The translations under genes and the position numbers were made by a program. The notes under the pieces are model-generated. The model saw only the letters and a program-made list of their open reading frames with translations. It ran no database searches and was not told the origin of the DNA. This document shows positions 7,726-16,179 of a DNA stretch of 64,000 nucleotides, piece by piece (positions within the stretch are counted from its first letter, which is position 1; each line of letters begins with the position of its first letter). Source of the DNA: an uncultured Lachnospiraceae bacterium (lineage in GTDB: Bacteria; Bacillota; Clostridia; Lachnospirales; Lachnospiraceae); contig CAJUJK010000020.1 of assembly GCA_910586705.1 (NCBI GenBank), positions 4,498 through 68,497 of the forward strand, given 5' to 3'.

Positions 7726-8931
7726 CTATGCCATGATCCGAATTCTGTTGATACATCCGCCGATTTGTTCTATCTTCTCATTAAATTCCTTTTCGGTCAT
7801 CTCCTGTGTCATAAAACCAAATTCCTTCATCAGACCTACGTTCACCTCCGCCATCGCGCCAAACGCCGCCATAGCCGCTTCCCGCTTGTCTGCCGATATA
7901 CGGACAAAGAACTTTCTTCTCGCGCTCGTCACGTCCGCGACTTCCACTTTTTCCTCGTCCCAGAAGCACATGATCGTCTTGCCCTGATGTCTCGCGCAGT
8001 CCACCACATCGGAGACCACCGCACTGGCTGTCGGAAGCTTGCCGGCTCCCCGCCCGTAATACATGGAATCGCCCAGCATATTTCCGTGCACATACACCGC
8101 GTTAAACACGTCGTTCACGCTGTAAAGCGGGTGCTCCCTTGAGATCAGGAAAGGCGCAACCATGGCAAAAAAGCCGTCCTGCGTATCCCTGCTGAGCGCC
8201 AGCAGCTTGATGGACTTGTTCATCTGCTTCGCATACTTGAAATCAGCCGCGGTAATCTTCGTGATTCCCTCTGTGTAAATATCTTCATAGCTTACATTTT
8301 TGCCGGACATCAGGGATGAAAGAATGGCTATTTTGCGGCAGGCGTCATAGCCCTCCACATCAGCCTCGGGATTTCTCTCCGCATAGCCTTTCTCCTGCGC
8401 CTCCTTAAGGACATCCTCAAAATCAGCGCCCTCCCTGTCCATCTTGGTCAGAATGTAGTTCGTCGTTCCGTTCAAGATTCCCGTGATGCTGTCGATATGC
8501 TCCGCCGTCAGGGAATAATTGATCGGGCGGATAATCGGGATACCCCCGCCCACGCTTGCCTCAAAGAGATAGTTACAGTGATTCTCTTTCGCAATTTTTA
8601 TGAGTTCAGGACCATGAGCAGCGACAAGTTCCTTGTTTGAGGTACACACACTCTTCCCCTGCAGAAGCGCCTGCTTCGTGAAATCATAAGCCGGCTTCGT
8701 ACCGCCCATGGTCTCGCAGATGATTTTCACCTCCGGGTCATTCAAAATAATATTGTAGTCATGTACCACTTTCCCCTCGTAAGGGTCGCCCGGAAAATCC
8801 CGTAAATCGAGAATATATTTTACCGCCAGATCCTCCGCCGCCTTTTTGTTGATATCTGTCTTATTCGTCTCAATCACTTCCACGACGCCGCTTCCAACGG
8901 TGCCATATCCCAGAACCGCTATCTGAATCAT
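7726..8931 (-). CDS. hom: Homoserine dehydrogenase
   Basis: A 401-residue NAD(P)-dependent homoserine dehydrogenase, converting aspartate semialdehyde to homoserine. The Rossmann motif VLGYGTVGSGVVE starts at residue 5. Substrate-side motifs are LFEASVGGGIPIIRP and GILNGTTNYILTKM, then AERNPEADVEGYDACRK with the catalytic region. The C-terminal ~90 residues after the catalytic domain have ACT-like strands. GGAGG lies a few bases before the ATG. It is upstream of lysC in the same operon, so two branch-point enzymes are co-expressed. No homoserine kinase gene of the ThrB type is seen; a ThrH-type enzyme lies at 17003. Confidence 0.95.
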   Translation of the reverse strand: MIQIAVLGYGTVGSGVVEVIETNKTDINKKAAEDLAVKYILDLRDFPGDPYEGKVVHDYNIILNDPEVKIICETMGGTKPAYDFTKQALLQGKSVCTSNKELVAAHGPELIKIAKENHCNYLFEASVGGGIPIIRPINYSLTAEHIDSITGILNGTTNYILTKMDREGADFEDVLKEAQEKGYAERNPEADVEGYDACRKIAILSSLMSGKNVSYEDIYTEGITKITAADFKYAKQMNKSIKLLALSRDTQDGFFAMVAPFLISREHPLYSVNDVFNAVYVHGNMLGDSMYYGRGAGKLPTASAVVSDVVDCARHQGKTIMCFWDEEKVEVADVTSARRKFFVRISADKREAAMAAFGAMAEVNVGLMKEFGFMTQEMTEKEFNEKIEQIGGCINRIRIMA

Positions 8932-8983
8932 TGTTATCCTCCATGTATAAGCAGTTTACTGCAATTTTCCCACTTGTCATGCA

Positions 8984-9068
8984 GAGAATGCCGCTCTCTG
9001 GCATTCTCTTGTGTGAAGCTTGAAAACACTTGGCGAGGTTTTTTCGAGCCTAGCGTTTTCCTTCACAC
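8984..9068. repeat. Two nested-palindrome structures between glyA and hom
   Basis: GAGAATGCC (8984-8992) pairs with GGCATTCTC (9000-9008). Immediately next, a 58-base imperfect palindrome (9011-9068) has ends GTGTGAAG and CTTCACAC and inner pairs AAAAC/GTTTT and GGC/GCC. The second structure abuts the glyA stop. There is no clear T-run, so these could be an attenuating or processing structure, a weak glyA terminator, or a palindromic repeat element. Confidence 0.5.
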
Positions 9069-10307
9069 TTATATAAGCGGATACTTATCCGTCAGTGTCT
9101 TAATAATAGCCTGTGCCTTGCCGATACCTGCCTCGCCTTCCTTAACCACGATGGAAATCGCCTCCGCCACCTGATCCATATCATCCGTATTTAAGCCCCG
9201 GGAGGTAGCCGCCGGCGTACCGAGACGGATACCGCTCGTCACGAAAGGAGACTTCGGATCATTGGGGATGGTGTTTTTGTTTGCCGTGATATGTGCCTCG
9301 TCAAGCAGCTTCTCCACAGCCTTACCCGTCAGATCATAGTTCGTCAGATCGACAAGCATCAGATGATTGTCCGTTCCGCCGGAAACAATCTTAATGTCCC
9401 TTGCCTGCAATGCCTTACAGAGCGCCTGCGCATTATCCGCCACATTCTTCATGTAAACCTTGAAGTCATCGGACAGCGCCTCCTTGAAACATACGGCTTT
9501 CGCCGCGATCACATGCATCAGCGGTCCGCCCTGTGTGCCGGGGAAAATCGCCTTGTTGAAGTTATATTTATCCGCCACTTCCTGACTGGACATAATCATA
9601 CCGCCGCGGGGACCGCGCAGGGTCTTATGGGTGGTGGTAGTCGTCACATGCGCATAGGGAATCGGGCTCGGATGAAGCCCTGCAGCCACAAGCCCGGCGA
9701 TATGCGCGATATCCACCATCAGCACCGCGCCGACCTCATCGGCAATCTCCCGGAACTTCTTGAAATCAATGGTTCTGGCATAGGCGGACGCGCCCGCCAC
9801 AATCATTTTCGGTCTGCACTCCAGTGCAATCTTTCTCACATTATCGTAATCGAGGAATCCGTCGTCATTGACGCCATAAGGCACACACTTGAAATACTTG
9901 CCGGACATATTGACCGGTGAACCGTGGGAAAGATGTCCGCCGTGATCCAGATTCATGCCCATGAAGGTATCGCCCGGCTCCATCACCGCGAAGAATACCG
10001 CCATGTTCGCCTGCGCGCCGGAGTGTGGCTGCACGTTGACGTACTCACAGCCGAAAAGCTCTTTCGCGCGGTCTCTGGCAATATTTTCCACCACGTCCAC
10101 ACACTCGCAGCCGCCGTAATATCTCTTGCCGGGATATCCTTCCGCGTACTTGTTCGTAAGCGGGCTGCCCATAGCTGCCATTACCGCCTTACTCACCCAG
10201 TTTTCAGAAGCAATCAGCTCAATATGGGAATTCTGCCTGTTCTGTTCGTCCACAATCGCCTGCGCGATCTCCGGGTCAACGTTTCTTACCTCATCCAATG
10301 AATACAT
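9069..10307 (-). CDS. glyA: Serine hydroxymethyltransferase
   Basis: A 412-residue pyridoxal-phosphate enzyme that interconverts serine and glycine while loading one-carbon units on tetrahydrofolate. Recognisable motifs are NKYAEGYPGKRYYGG, VNVQPHSGAQAN, DIAHIAGLVAAGLHPSP and TTTTHKTLRGPRGG, with the cofactor lysine in HKTL. The start at 10307 (MYSLDEV) gives the usual family length; the 14-residue upstream extension would use GTG. An inverted repeat of ATATTATT near 10361-10392 lies in its upstream region and may be regulatory. No other one-carbon genes are nearby. Confidence 0.95.
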   Translation of the reverse strand: MYSLDEVRNVDPEIAQAIVDEQNRQNSHIELIASENWVSKAVMAAMGSPLTNKYAEGYPGKRYYGGCECVDVVENIARDRAKELFGCEYVNVQPHSGAQANMAVFFAVMEPGDTFMGMNLDHGGHLSHGSPVNMSGKYFKCVPYGVNDDGFLDYDNVRKIALECRPKMIVAGASAYARTIDFKKFREIADEVGAVLMVDIAHIAGLVAAGLHPSPIPYAHVTTTTTHKTLRGPRGGMIMSSQEVADKYNFNKAIFPGTQGGPLMHVIAAKAVCFKEALSDDFKVYMKNVADNAQALCKALQARDIKIVSGGTDNHLMLVDLTNYDLTGKAVEKLLDEAHITANKNTIPNDPKSPFVTSGIRLGTPAATSRGLNTDDMDQVAEAISIVVKEGEAGIGKAQAIIKTLTDKYPLI

Positions 10308-10556
10308 TCCTCGTTCCTGCCTTTCTGTAATTTCCACCCTTATACTCACATTTTTTCCTTCTATATTATTACATGTCTATACGAATAATATAGAGGCAAT
10401 TTCAAAACAATATTATAAAGTATTATGCTATGTATTGCAAACAAAATTTATGATACAGCCCGGAAATGCCCTATAAACTGACAAGCGCCAAAAATATCTT
10501 TGGCATATTGGATAGATTTTTATGGAAAATTAAGAAAACTTTATGGAAATCTTATT
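10308..10556. other. Divergent intergenic region
   Basis: This gap separates divergent glyA and the PAP2 gene. It is AT-rich and holds the inverted repeat of ATATTATT / AATAATAT near 10361-10392 upstream of glyA. I found no convincing glyA promoter, riboswitch or small gene. Confidence 0.5.
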
Positions 10557-10584
10557 TTGACTTTTCCACTTGATCTGCTATGAT
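10557..10584 (+). promoter_or_regulatory. Sigma-A promoter of the PAP2 gene
   Basis: TTGACT (10557-10562) and TATGAT (10579-10584) are 16 bases apart, 58 bases before the start codon. Confidence 0.7.
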
Positions 10585-10642
10585 GTAACTTGTCAATGAA
10601 AATCAGTCCTACGGATTGTTGTAAAAGAGGAACCGTAAAATT

Positions 10643-11344
10643 ATGATGAAAGCCAAAACGAAACTTGTGAATATATGGGAGCGATACAGACACGCGCTGC
10701 CGCTTATCTTTTACGGGATCATATATATGATGTGGTTCTCCTATCTGGAAAAAACCGTGACAAGCCACTACCGGCTGATCCACTACAGACCGGACGACCT
10801 GATTCCGTTCTGCGAGGTATTTGTGATCCCCTACCTGCTGTGGTTTGCCTATGTGGCGGTAGTGGTCGTCTACTTTTTCTTCCGTGATAAGGACGACTAC
10901 TTCAGGGCATGTACCTTCCTGTTCACGGGAATGACCGTATTTCTGATCGTCAGCACCCTCTGGCCTAACGGACACGATCTGCGTCCTGCCATGATGCCGC
11001 GGGACAATCTGTTCACAAAGCTAGTGTCCAGTCTCTACCGGGCAGATACGCCGACTAACCTCTGGCCGAGCATTCATGTATATAACTCTCTCGGCTGCCA
11101 CATCGCGGTTATGAAGAGCGCGCGTCTGGAAAAGAAAAAGGGAATCCGCGCCTGCTCGCTGTGCCTGTGCGTCTCGATCATTTTATCGACCATGTTTATC
11201 AAACAGCACTCCGTGTTTGACGTGACCACCGCGTTCATCATGGCGGCTGTGATGTACGGTATCGTTTACCGCTCCGACGTGCTCATCAACTTCTATCACG
11301 GTGTGCAGCACAGGCGGAAACGCAAGCCCGGCACACTGGTCTGA
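10643..11344 (+). CDS. PAP2-superfamily membrane phosphatase
   Basis: A 233-residue protein with five to six predicted membrane helices (for example LPLIFYGIIYMMWF, VIPYLLWFAYVAVVVVYFFF, SLCLCVSIILSTMF). The PAP2 motifs are degenerate but ordered: GHDLRPAMMPRDN, then LWPSIHVYNS (PSxH), then KQHSVFDVTTAF (HxxxD-like). Such proteins dephosphorylate lipid phosphates such as phosphatidate or undecaprenyl pyrophosphate, or exchange inositol-phosphate headgroups. The spacing suggests the AUR1/inositol-phosphotransferase-like branch, but the substrate cannot be fixed. It has its own promoter and a terminator straight after the stop, so it is a single-gene unit. Confidence 0.8.
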   Translation: MMKAKTKLVNIWERYRHALPLIFYGIIYMMWFSYLEKTVTSHYRLIHYRPDDLIPFCEVFVIPYLLWFAYVAVVVVYFFFRDKDDYFRACTFLFTGMTVFLIVSTLWPNGHDLRPAMMPRDNLFTKLVSSLYRADTPTNLWPSIHVYNSLGCHIAVMKSARLEKKKGIRACSLCLCVSIILSTMFIKQHSVFDVTTAFIMAAVMYGIVYRSDVLINFYHGVQHRRKRKPGTLV

Positions 11345-11351
11345 GACAACG

Positions 11352-11386
11352 AAAGGGAGAATCCGTCATCGGACTCTCCCTTTTTT
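11352..11386 (+). terminator. Terminator after the PAP2 gene
   Basis: AAAGGGAGA pairs with TCTCCCTTT around a short loop containing a second GTCC/GGAC-like pairing, and six T end the structure. Confidence 0.85.
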
Positions 11387-11410
11387 ATGCTTGCGTGATT
11401 TCGTGCGCCC

Positions 11411-12436
11411 TCAGTTAAATTTGAAAAACCGCCGGCAGATCTTGTAGCCTTCCACTGATATCTTCCGTCCGCCTTTCCCCGGCAGGTTCATGGAACTGCC
11501 AAGCACGCCGTAACGCAGCCGCATGTAGAGGCCGATGTCCTTTTGCCTGATATATTTCCAAAGTTCCGTTTTCTTCTCCAAATTTTCCTCTGTGCCGGAG
11601 CGGATCAGCATGATCGAGGAAATCACCGTGATGATCTCCAGATAGTTGATCATATACCGCTTCAGCTTACCCTTGCTGTTAATCTTCGATTTCTTTTCCA
11701 CGAGATAATCTATCATAATTTTATTGACTCTGATCTGCTGGTCAATTCTGCCGATCATAACCTCCTCGTTGACCGACTGCCCCTCCCTGCCTATATAGTA
11801 GCGATAAAAGTTCACATCGAGATAGTATATGTTTTTCACAAAAGGAAGCGGTTCAAACACAAAGATATTATCCACATAAAAAGTGTTTTCCGGCAGTTCC
11901 AGCCCGCATTCCCTAAGAAGCTTCGTGCGGAAAATGACAGAGTGCATGAGGATATACTGTCCCTTGCGAAAATGTTTCACCTCATTCCAGCCGAATATCC
12001 TGTCCTGCGGAAGCGCATGGCGGTATTTCATCACCTTATGCTTCTTCTCGCCTTCCTTTTCATAGACAAAGTTGCTGATCAGCATATCCAGAGTGGTATC
12101 TCCCGCAACGATGTCCCGGAGCGCCTCGAGAATTTTCATGTAGGCGCTCTCCTTCACCCAGTCGTCACTGTCCACCACTTTATAAAAAAGCCCGGAAGCG
12201 CAGGCAAGCCCCGCGTTTACGGCAGAGCCATGCCCTCCGTTTTTCTTATGGATCGCTTTTACGATGGAGGGATACATTCTCTCGTAAGCGTCCGCGATCT
12301 CACCCGTCCCGTCGGTGGAACCGTCATTCACAATCAAGATTTCCACGTCCTCGCCGCCGGGCAGAAGCGACTCTATACACTTTTTCATATATCCTTCCGA
12401 ATTGTAACAAGGTATTGCCACTGATAATAATTTCAT
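11411..12436 (-). CDS. Family 2 glycosyltransferase
   Basis: A 341-residue GT-A fold glycosyltransferase. LLSVAIPCYNSEGYMKKCIE and ILIVNDGSTDGT form the nucleotide-sugar site, and VVDSDDW carries the DxD-like metal site. After about residue 200 the protein has basic, aromatic helices with no clear membrane span, as in cytoplasmic enzymes decorating cell-wall or capsular polymers. The start at 12436 fits the family; an in-frame ATG 24 bases upstream is an alternative, and neither has a good ribosome site. It stands alone, so donor and acceptor cannot be guessed. No strong terminator was seen. Confidence 0.9.
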   Translation of the reverse strand: MKLLSVAIPCYNSEGYMKKCIESLLPGGEDVEILIVNDGSTDGTGEIADAYERMYPSIVKAIHKKNGGHGSAVNAGLACASGLFYKVVDSDDWVKESAYMKILEALRDIVAGDTTLDMLISNFVYEKEGEKKHKVMKYRHALPQDRIFGWNEVKHFRKGQYILMHSVIFRTKLLRECGLELPENTFYVDNIFVFEPLPFVKNIYYLDVNFYRYYIGREGQSVNEEVMIGRIDQQIRVNKIMIDYLVEKKSKINSKGKLKRYMINYLEIITVISSIMLIRSGTEENLEKKTELWKYIRQKDIGLYMRLRYGVLGSSMNLPGKGGRKISVEGYKICRRFFKFN

Positions 12437-12640
12437 GCCAAAATATCCATGCCTTTCCATTTCCGATTCTGCAAGCCGTTTTCCGCCAGACAGTCATTGT
12501 CTATTCTAGCATATAATTCCCCGGATATTGTTACGGAATTCTTATATTTTCCTTATTTTTGCCTCCTCGGGTCAGTCGGATGTGCCTGCATATACATTTG
12601 ACCCTCAAATCAAGGTTGTATGCTTTTCTTTCAGCCCTCC

Positions 12641-14410
12641 TCACTGTTGACTTTTCTCCACCCCGCGTCTCATCTCCACCTGCTCCGCGTAAACGGCGAA
12701 TGCGGACGGAATCGGATAGTTGGTCCGCGTCTCTTCCGGTTCCACAAAGACAAACCCTTCCATCTCCTGCCCCGGTCCTTTCACGGCAAGCTCGTCCACC
12801 CGGATCAGATACCCGGTCATATGCCATTCTTTGTGGGTAAACACATGTTTCGCAGGGGGAAGCCTGCGGATTCTGATAGGTGAAAGACCGATCTCTCTGA
12901 GGTAAGCGCTGACCTGCGTCTCTTCACAGTGCCCCGCCAGAGAAGGAAATTCATACAGACCCGCCAGAAGCCCGCTCTCCGGTCTTTTGCGGAGCGCCAC
13001 CCGCTCCGCGTCCTGTATCACGAGGATAGTCTTTTCCTCCACACTTCTCGGCTTCTTTTTCGCCTTCTTCGGAAACTCCGCCGTCCGTCCATCCTCTCTC
13101 GCAAGGCAGAGTCCTTTCCACGGGCACGCCTCACACCTAGGTGCGCCATTCGGTATACATACCATCGCCCCCAGTTCCATGAGCGCCTGATTGAAGTCCC
13201 CGGGACGGTCCGCCGGCATCACGTCAGCCAGATCCTCCTCCACAGCCTTTTTCACCTTTGCGTTCAAGATATCGCGGTCATCCGCCCGCAGCCTTGAAAG
13301 GATCCGCAGCACATTGCCGTCTACCGCAGGGTGCGCCCTCCCGAATGCAATGGAAGAAACTGCACCCGCCGTATAGCTGCCAATCCCCGGAAGCGACTGT
13401 ATTTTCGCATAGTCGTCCGGCATCTCTCCGCCATACTCCGAGACGAGTATCTCCGCCGCTTTTTTCAGATTTCTGGCGCGGTTATAATACCCCAGACCTT
13501 CCCAGAGTTTGAGAAGCTTCTCCTCCTCCACCGCCGCCAGACTTCGGATGTCGGGCAGCGCCTGCAAAAAGCGGTCGTAATAGGGTTTCACCGCCTCCAC
13601 CCTTGTCTGCTGCAGCATAATCTCCGAAAGCCATACATGATAGGGCGTCGGTTCCTCCCGCCATGGCAGAATCCGCCTGCCCGCGTCATACCATGCAAGA
13701 AGGGGCTGCGCAATCCTGTCAAGGCTGTCCAGAAAAACCGGCAGAGAGGCATCCATCTCCATGCCATCCTCCCTCACAAGACAGTCGTAGGCAAGCAGCC
13801 GGACCCCTTCTCTTCTGGCACGTCTAAGCGCTTCGCCAAACGCCGGCTGGGTTTCCCAGTTCGGCTCCACAAAGCTGACACCCTTCATCTGGATCACAAA
13901 CAGAAGATACGCCTCATACCCCTGCCTGTGCGCCTCAATCAGCTCCTCCACATGCCTGACCGCACGCTCGGAGGGCGCGTCGGGAAAAGCTGCCACCCCT
14001 TCTCTCTCCAGAGTCACACCCTTGACCTCGATAAAAGCCTTCTTCCCGGACTCGCTCTCCACGTAGAAATCAAAGCGGGAACTGCCGAACGTTTTCTCCG
14101 GTCTGACCAGACTGACGTCCCCATAGAGTCCGCCTGCACGCAGCCACTCACCTGCCACCTTGTTCGGCGCATTGGAGTCCATATTGACCAGATGTCCCTC
14201 CTTCTCCACCGCCACAAGATCGTATGCGGTGGCGCGGCTTTCCTTCCCACTCTTCTCCAGATATACTTTCGCATGATCCGTCAGAAGTTCCCGGCATCTG
14301 CCCGTATTTTTCACATGCACCTTCGTCCGCACGCCCATCAGCTCCACATAGGCGATAAAACGGTTCGGACGCTCTAAAAATTCAGCGGCGACAATCTCTG
14401 TGTACTTCAT
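12641..14410 (-). CDS. Natural fusion of SfsA nuclease and MutY adenine glycosylase
   Basis: A single 589-residue frame holds two complete families. Residues 1 to about 235 are SfsA-like (FLERPNRFIAYVEL, KVHVKNTGRCRELL, SSRFDFYVE, AFIEVKGVTLE), with the Asp and Glu-x-Lys pattern expected of a nuclease core. From about 240 the protein is MutY: ILPWREEPTPYHVWLSEIML, QQTRV, a helix-hairpin-helix LPGIGSYTAGA, PAVDGNVLRIL with the catalytic Asp, and a 4Fe-4S loop CIPNGAPRCEACPWKGLC. A C-terminal Nudix-like domain (about 450-570) would read 8-oxoguanine. MutY removes adenine opposite 8-oxoG. The join is smooth, with no stop or slip site. An SfsA-linked repair role is inferred. Confidence 0.93.
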   Translation of the reverse strand: MKYTEIVAAEFLERPNRFIAYVELMGVRTKVHVKNTGRCRELLTDHAKVYLEKSGKESRATAYDLVAVEKEGHLVNMDSNAPNKVAGEWLRAGGLYGDVSLVRPEKTFGSSRFDFYVESESGKKAFIEVKGVTLEREGVAAFPDAPSERAVRHVEELIEAHRQGYEAYLLFVIQMKGVSFVEPNWETQPAFGEALRRARREGVRLLAYDCLVREDGMEMDASLPVFLDSLDRIAQPLLAWYDAGRRILPWREEPTPYHVWLSEIMLQQTRVEAVKPYYDRFLQALPDIRSLAAVEEEKLLKLWEGLGYYNRARNLKKAAEILVSEYGGEMPDDYAKIQSLPGIGSYTAGAVSSIAFGRAHPAVDGNVLRILSRLRADDRDILNAKVKKAVEEDLADVMPADRPGDFNQALMELGAMVCIPNGAPRCEACPWKGLCLAREDGRTAEFPKKAKKKPRSVEEKTILVIQDAERVALRKRPESGLLAGLYEFPSLAGHCEETQVSAYLREIGLSPIRIRRLPPAKHVFTHKEWHMTGYLIRVDELAVKGPGQEMEGFVFVEPEETRTNYPIPSAFAVYAEQVEMRRGVEKSQQ

Positions 14411-14448
14411 ATCCTGCTCCCATGACTCCGCATCGCGGAACCTCTCCT

Positions 14449-15390
14449 TTAGCTGCTGTCCTTCTCTTCTATCTCAGCGACAGCTCCTCTGTTTTTATAG
14501 GGTACCCGTGCTGAGGGCACCACCTCGGAAGCCGGGAGCGTGTGGGCGGACTGGTCGTCAAAGAATATGTGCGCGCCGAAAGCGTGCAGCACATCCTTCT
14601 TTCGGATGCCTCCCAGAAAGAACACCTCGTCGATGCGTACATCCCACGCCCGCAGCGTGCGGATCACACGCTCGTGAGCCGGCGCGCATCTCGTGGTGAC
14701 AAGCGCGGTCCTGATCGGGCTTTCCTCTTTCGGGTAGTTGCCCTGCAGCTCGGACAGTGTCTTCAAAAACTTCGCAAAAGGTCCTGCCTGCAAAGGATTC
14801 TCCGCATTCCGCCGCTCGTTTTCCTCAAAAGCCTCCAAACCCTGTTCCTGAAAAATCCTCTCGGATTCATCCGAAAAGAGAACCGCATCACCGTCGAACG
14901 CCACTCTGATCTGTCTGATCCTGTGCTCACAGTCATAGGTCGAAATCCCTTCCGTACAGATGATGCCCGCCGCGATGTTCGAGTCGATGGCGCGTTGCAC
15001 GTCCTCCTCCCATGCCGACAGGAAAAGATCTGTCTTAAACGCCTCCAGATACGGTGCAAGCGATGCGCCTCCCGCCAGTACGGCGCGGGTAATGCGCAGC
15101 CCGTAATGCTCAACCGCCTTAAAGACTCTGAGCGACGTGTCCGGGCTGTTTCTGGACATAATAATCACCTCTACGCGCCCTTCCATACCCGGCAGCTCGT
15201 TCAGATTCAAAAGCGCACGCACCAACGGGAAACCGGGACCGGGACGCAGCAGTTCATCCTCGTGCTCCATCTGGTAACGGCTGTACGCCTCCACGCCCTC
15301 TTCCTCAAATATTTTGTTTTCAAATGTCAAATCGAACAATGTTCTGGACGAAACGCCCACCACGAGTTTGTTTTCCAGTTCGTAAGCCAT
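14449..15390 (-). CDS. 5'-nucleotidase, cN-I family
   Basis: A 313-residue protein of the cytosolic 5'-nucleotidase I type. Key segments are LVVGVSSRTLFDLTFENKIF at the N-terminus (the family's SSR-LFD motif), VEVIIMSRNSPDTSLRVF, AVLAGGASLAPYLEAFKTDL, RVAFDGDAVLFSDESE and the late VFFLGGIRKKDVLHAF and HIFFDDQSAH acidic pair. These enzymes dephosphorylate nucleoside monophosphates. It starts 61 bases after the DUF1653 gene on the same strand and precedes the sfsA-mutY fusion by 38 bases, so the three may be cotranscribed. Grouping with DNA-repair genes suggests nucleotide salvage, but that is inference. Confidence 0.88.
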   Translation of the reverse strand: MAYELENKLVVGVSSRTLFDLTFENKIFEEEGVEAYSRYQMEHEDELLRPGPGFPLVRALLNLNELPGMEGRVEVIIMSRNSPDTSLRVFKAVEHYGLRITRAVLAGGASLAPYLEAFKTDLFLSAWEEDVQRAIDSNIAAGIICTEGISTYDCEHRIRQIRVAFDGDAVLFSDESERIFQEQGLEAFEENERRNAENPLQAGPFAKFLKTLSELQGNYPKEESPIRTALVTTRCAPAHERVIRTLRAWDVRIDEVFFLGGIRKKDVLHAFGAHIFFDDQSAHTLPASEVVPSARVPYKNRGAVAEIEEKDSS

Positions 15391-15451
15391 AAAGCACCCC
15401 CATCCGTGATCTCTCCGGCGGAGGTGTGCCCTTATACAGACAGGAATCTGC

Positions 15452-15988
15452 CTATCTCAATCTATTGCACTCAAATTTCTCAAACGTCCGCAGACAATTC
15501 CTGAGTTCCAGATATCTGTCCTCCAGATCTCCCTCTTTAATCTCCAGATCTGACGATACCGCCATGGTATTGATCATGTCGTCCGTAATCCGGTTATGGA
15601 GGGAATCGAGAATCGTAAGTTTCTGTTCATAGGAATCCGCGTCGAGAAACGCCAACACCAGAGGATCAATATTCAGTTGTTCTTCCTCCGGCGTGGAAGC
15701 GACAGATTCCTTCTGCCCGGAAAACTCCGGCAAAGCAGACGGTTCCTCATCTTCCATATCCTGCAGAAGTTCAAAGCGGTATCTCTGTTTCACCCCGGGA
15801 TATTTCTCACGGTCTACCTCCTCCATAAACATGGACAGCGGCCGCACAAATATCTCAAAAGTGCCGTACATCGCCTGATAAACCACCATCAGTTCTCTCG
15901 TCTCACTGTGTTTCGCAAGACAGCGGATCTGATATAAATTGCCCTTAAAATGTCTGTACATTTCCTGTGGTCTGGGATTATGTCTCAT
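15452..15988 (-). CDS. DUF1653 domain protein
   Basis: A 178-residue protein. The first ~70 residues match DUF1653 well: NPRPQEMYRHFKGNLYQI, then CLAKHSETRELMVVYQAMYG and FVRPLSMFMEEVD, which is a small beta-barrel-like domain. The rest is acidic and variable, with a Gln/Pro/Ser linker and a helical tail. The function of DUF1653 is unknown. The gene has its own sigma-A promoter and, further upstream, a promoter carrying two LexA-type boxes, so a link to DNA damage is possible. It heads a likely operon with the nucleotidase and the SfsA-MutY fusion. Confidence 0.85.
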   Translation of the reverse strand: MRHNPRPQEMYRHFKGNLYQIRCLAKHSETRELMVVYQAMYGTFEIFVRPLSMFMEEVDREKYPGVKQRYRFELLQDMEDEEPSALPEFSGQKESVASTPEEEQLNIDPLVLAFLDADSYEQKLTILDSLHNRITDDMINTMAVSSDLEIKEGDLEDRYLELRNCLRTFEKFECNRLR

Positions 15989-16020
15989 AGGAATCTCCTT
16001 TTTCGTAAATTTTCTCTATT

Positions 16021-16049
16021 AGTATAATCCCAAAATATGCAAATGTCTA
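16021..16049 (-). promoter_or_regulatory. Proximal promoter of the DUF1653 gene
   Basis: On the minus strand TAGACA (16044-16049) and TATACT (16021-16026) are 17 bases apart, about 35 bases before the start codon. Confidence 0.65.
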
Positions 16050-16063
16050 TCCGCGGCGCAGAC

Positions 16064-16117
16064 CTAACGGTCAACGGCAAAAAATTGCTTCGCAATTCTT
16101 TCCTGAATAGTTTTCAC
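16064..16117 (-). CDS. Possible 17-residue peptide behind the SOS-type promoter
   Basis: A GTG-started frame, reading MKTIQERIAKQFFAVDR, lies between the damage-type promoter and the DUF1653 promoter. AGGAA is next to the start codon but too close to be a good ribosome site. A small stem of AATTGC/GCAATT followed by T lies inside it and could instead be a short terminator. It is included only because a promoter points at it; it may not be a gene. Confidence 0.2.
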   Translation of the reverse strand: MKTIQERIAKQFFAVDR

Positions 16118-16129
16118 TTTCCTGTTTCA

Positions 16130-16179
16130 GAACATTTGTTCTGTGTTTTTATTTTAGAACAAACGTTCTGCTTCGTCAA
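16130..16179 (-). promoter_or_regulatory. SOS-type promoter with two LexA-like boxes
   Basis: On the minus strand TTGACG (16174-16179) and TAAAAT (16151-16156) are 17 bases apart. The spacer begins with GAACGTTTGTTC (16157-16168) and a second box, GAACAAATGTTC, lies at 16130-16141. Both match the Gram-positive LexA pattern GAAC-N4-GTTC exactly. The -35 box overlaps the stop codon of the upstream gene. Confidence 0.75.

Noticed and set aside
10361..10392. glyA riboswitch or PurR-type operator
   Set aside because: The inverted repeat of ATATTATT is short and AT-rich; it lacks glycine or purine riboswitch core sequences.
12929..14377. Long antisense frames opposite the SfsA-MutY, glyA, ComEC and kinase genes
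   Set aside because: They lie exactly opposite strong genes with matching codon-position bias, and show no family motifs or ribosome sites.
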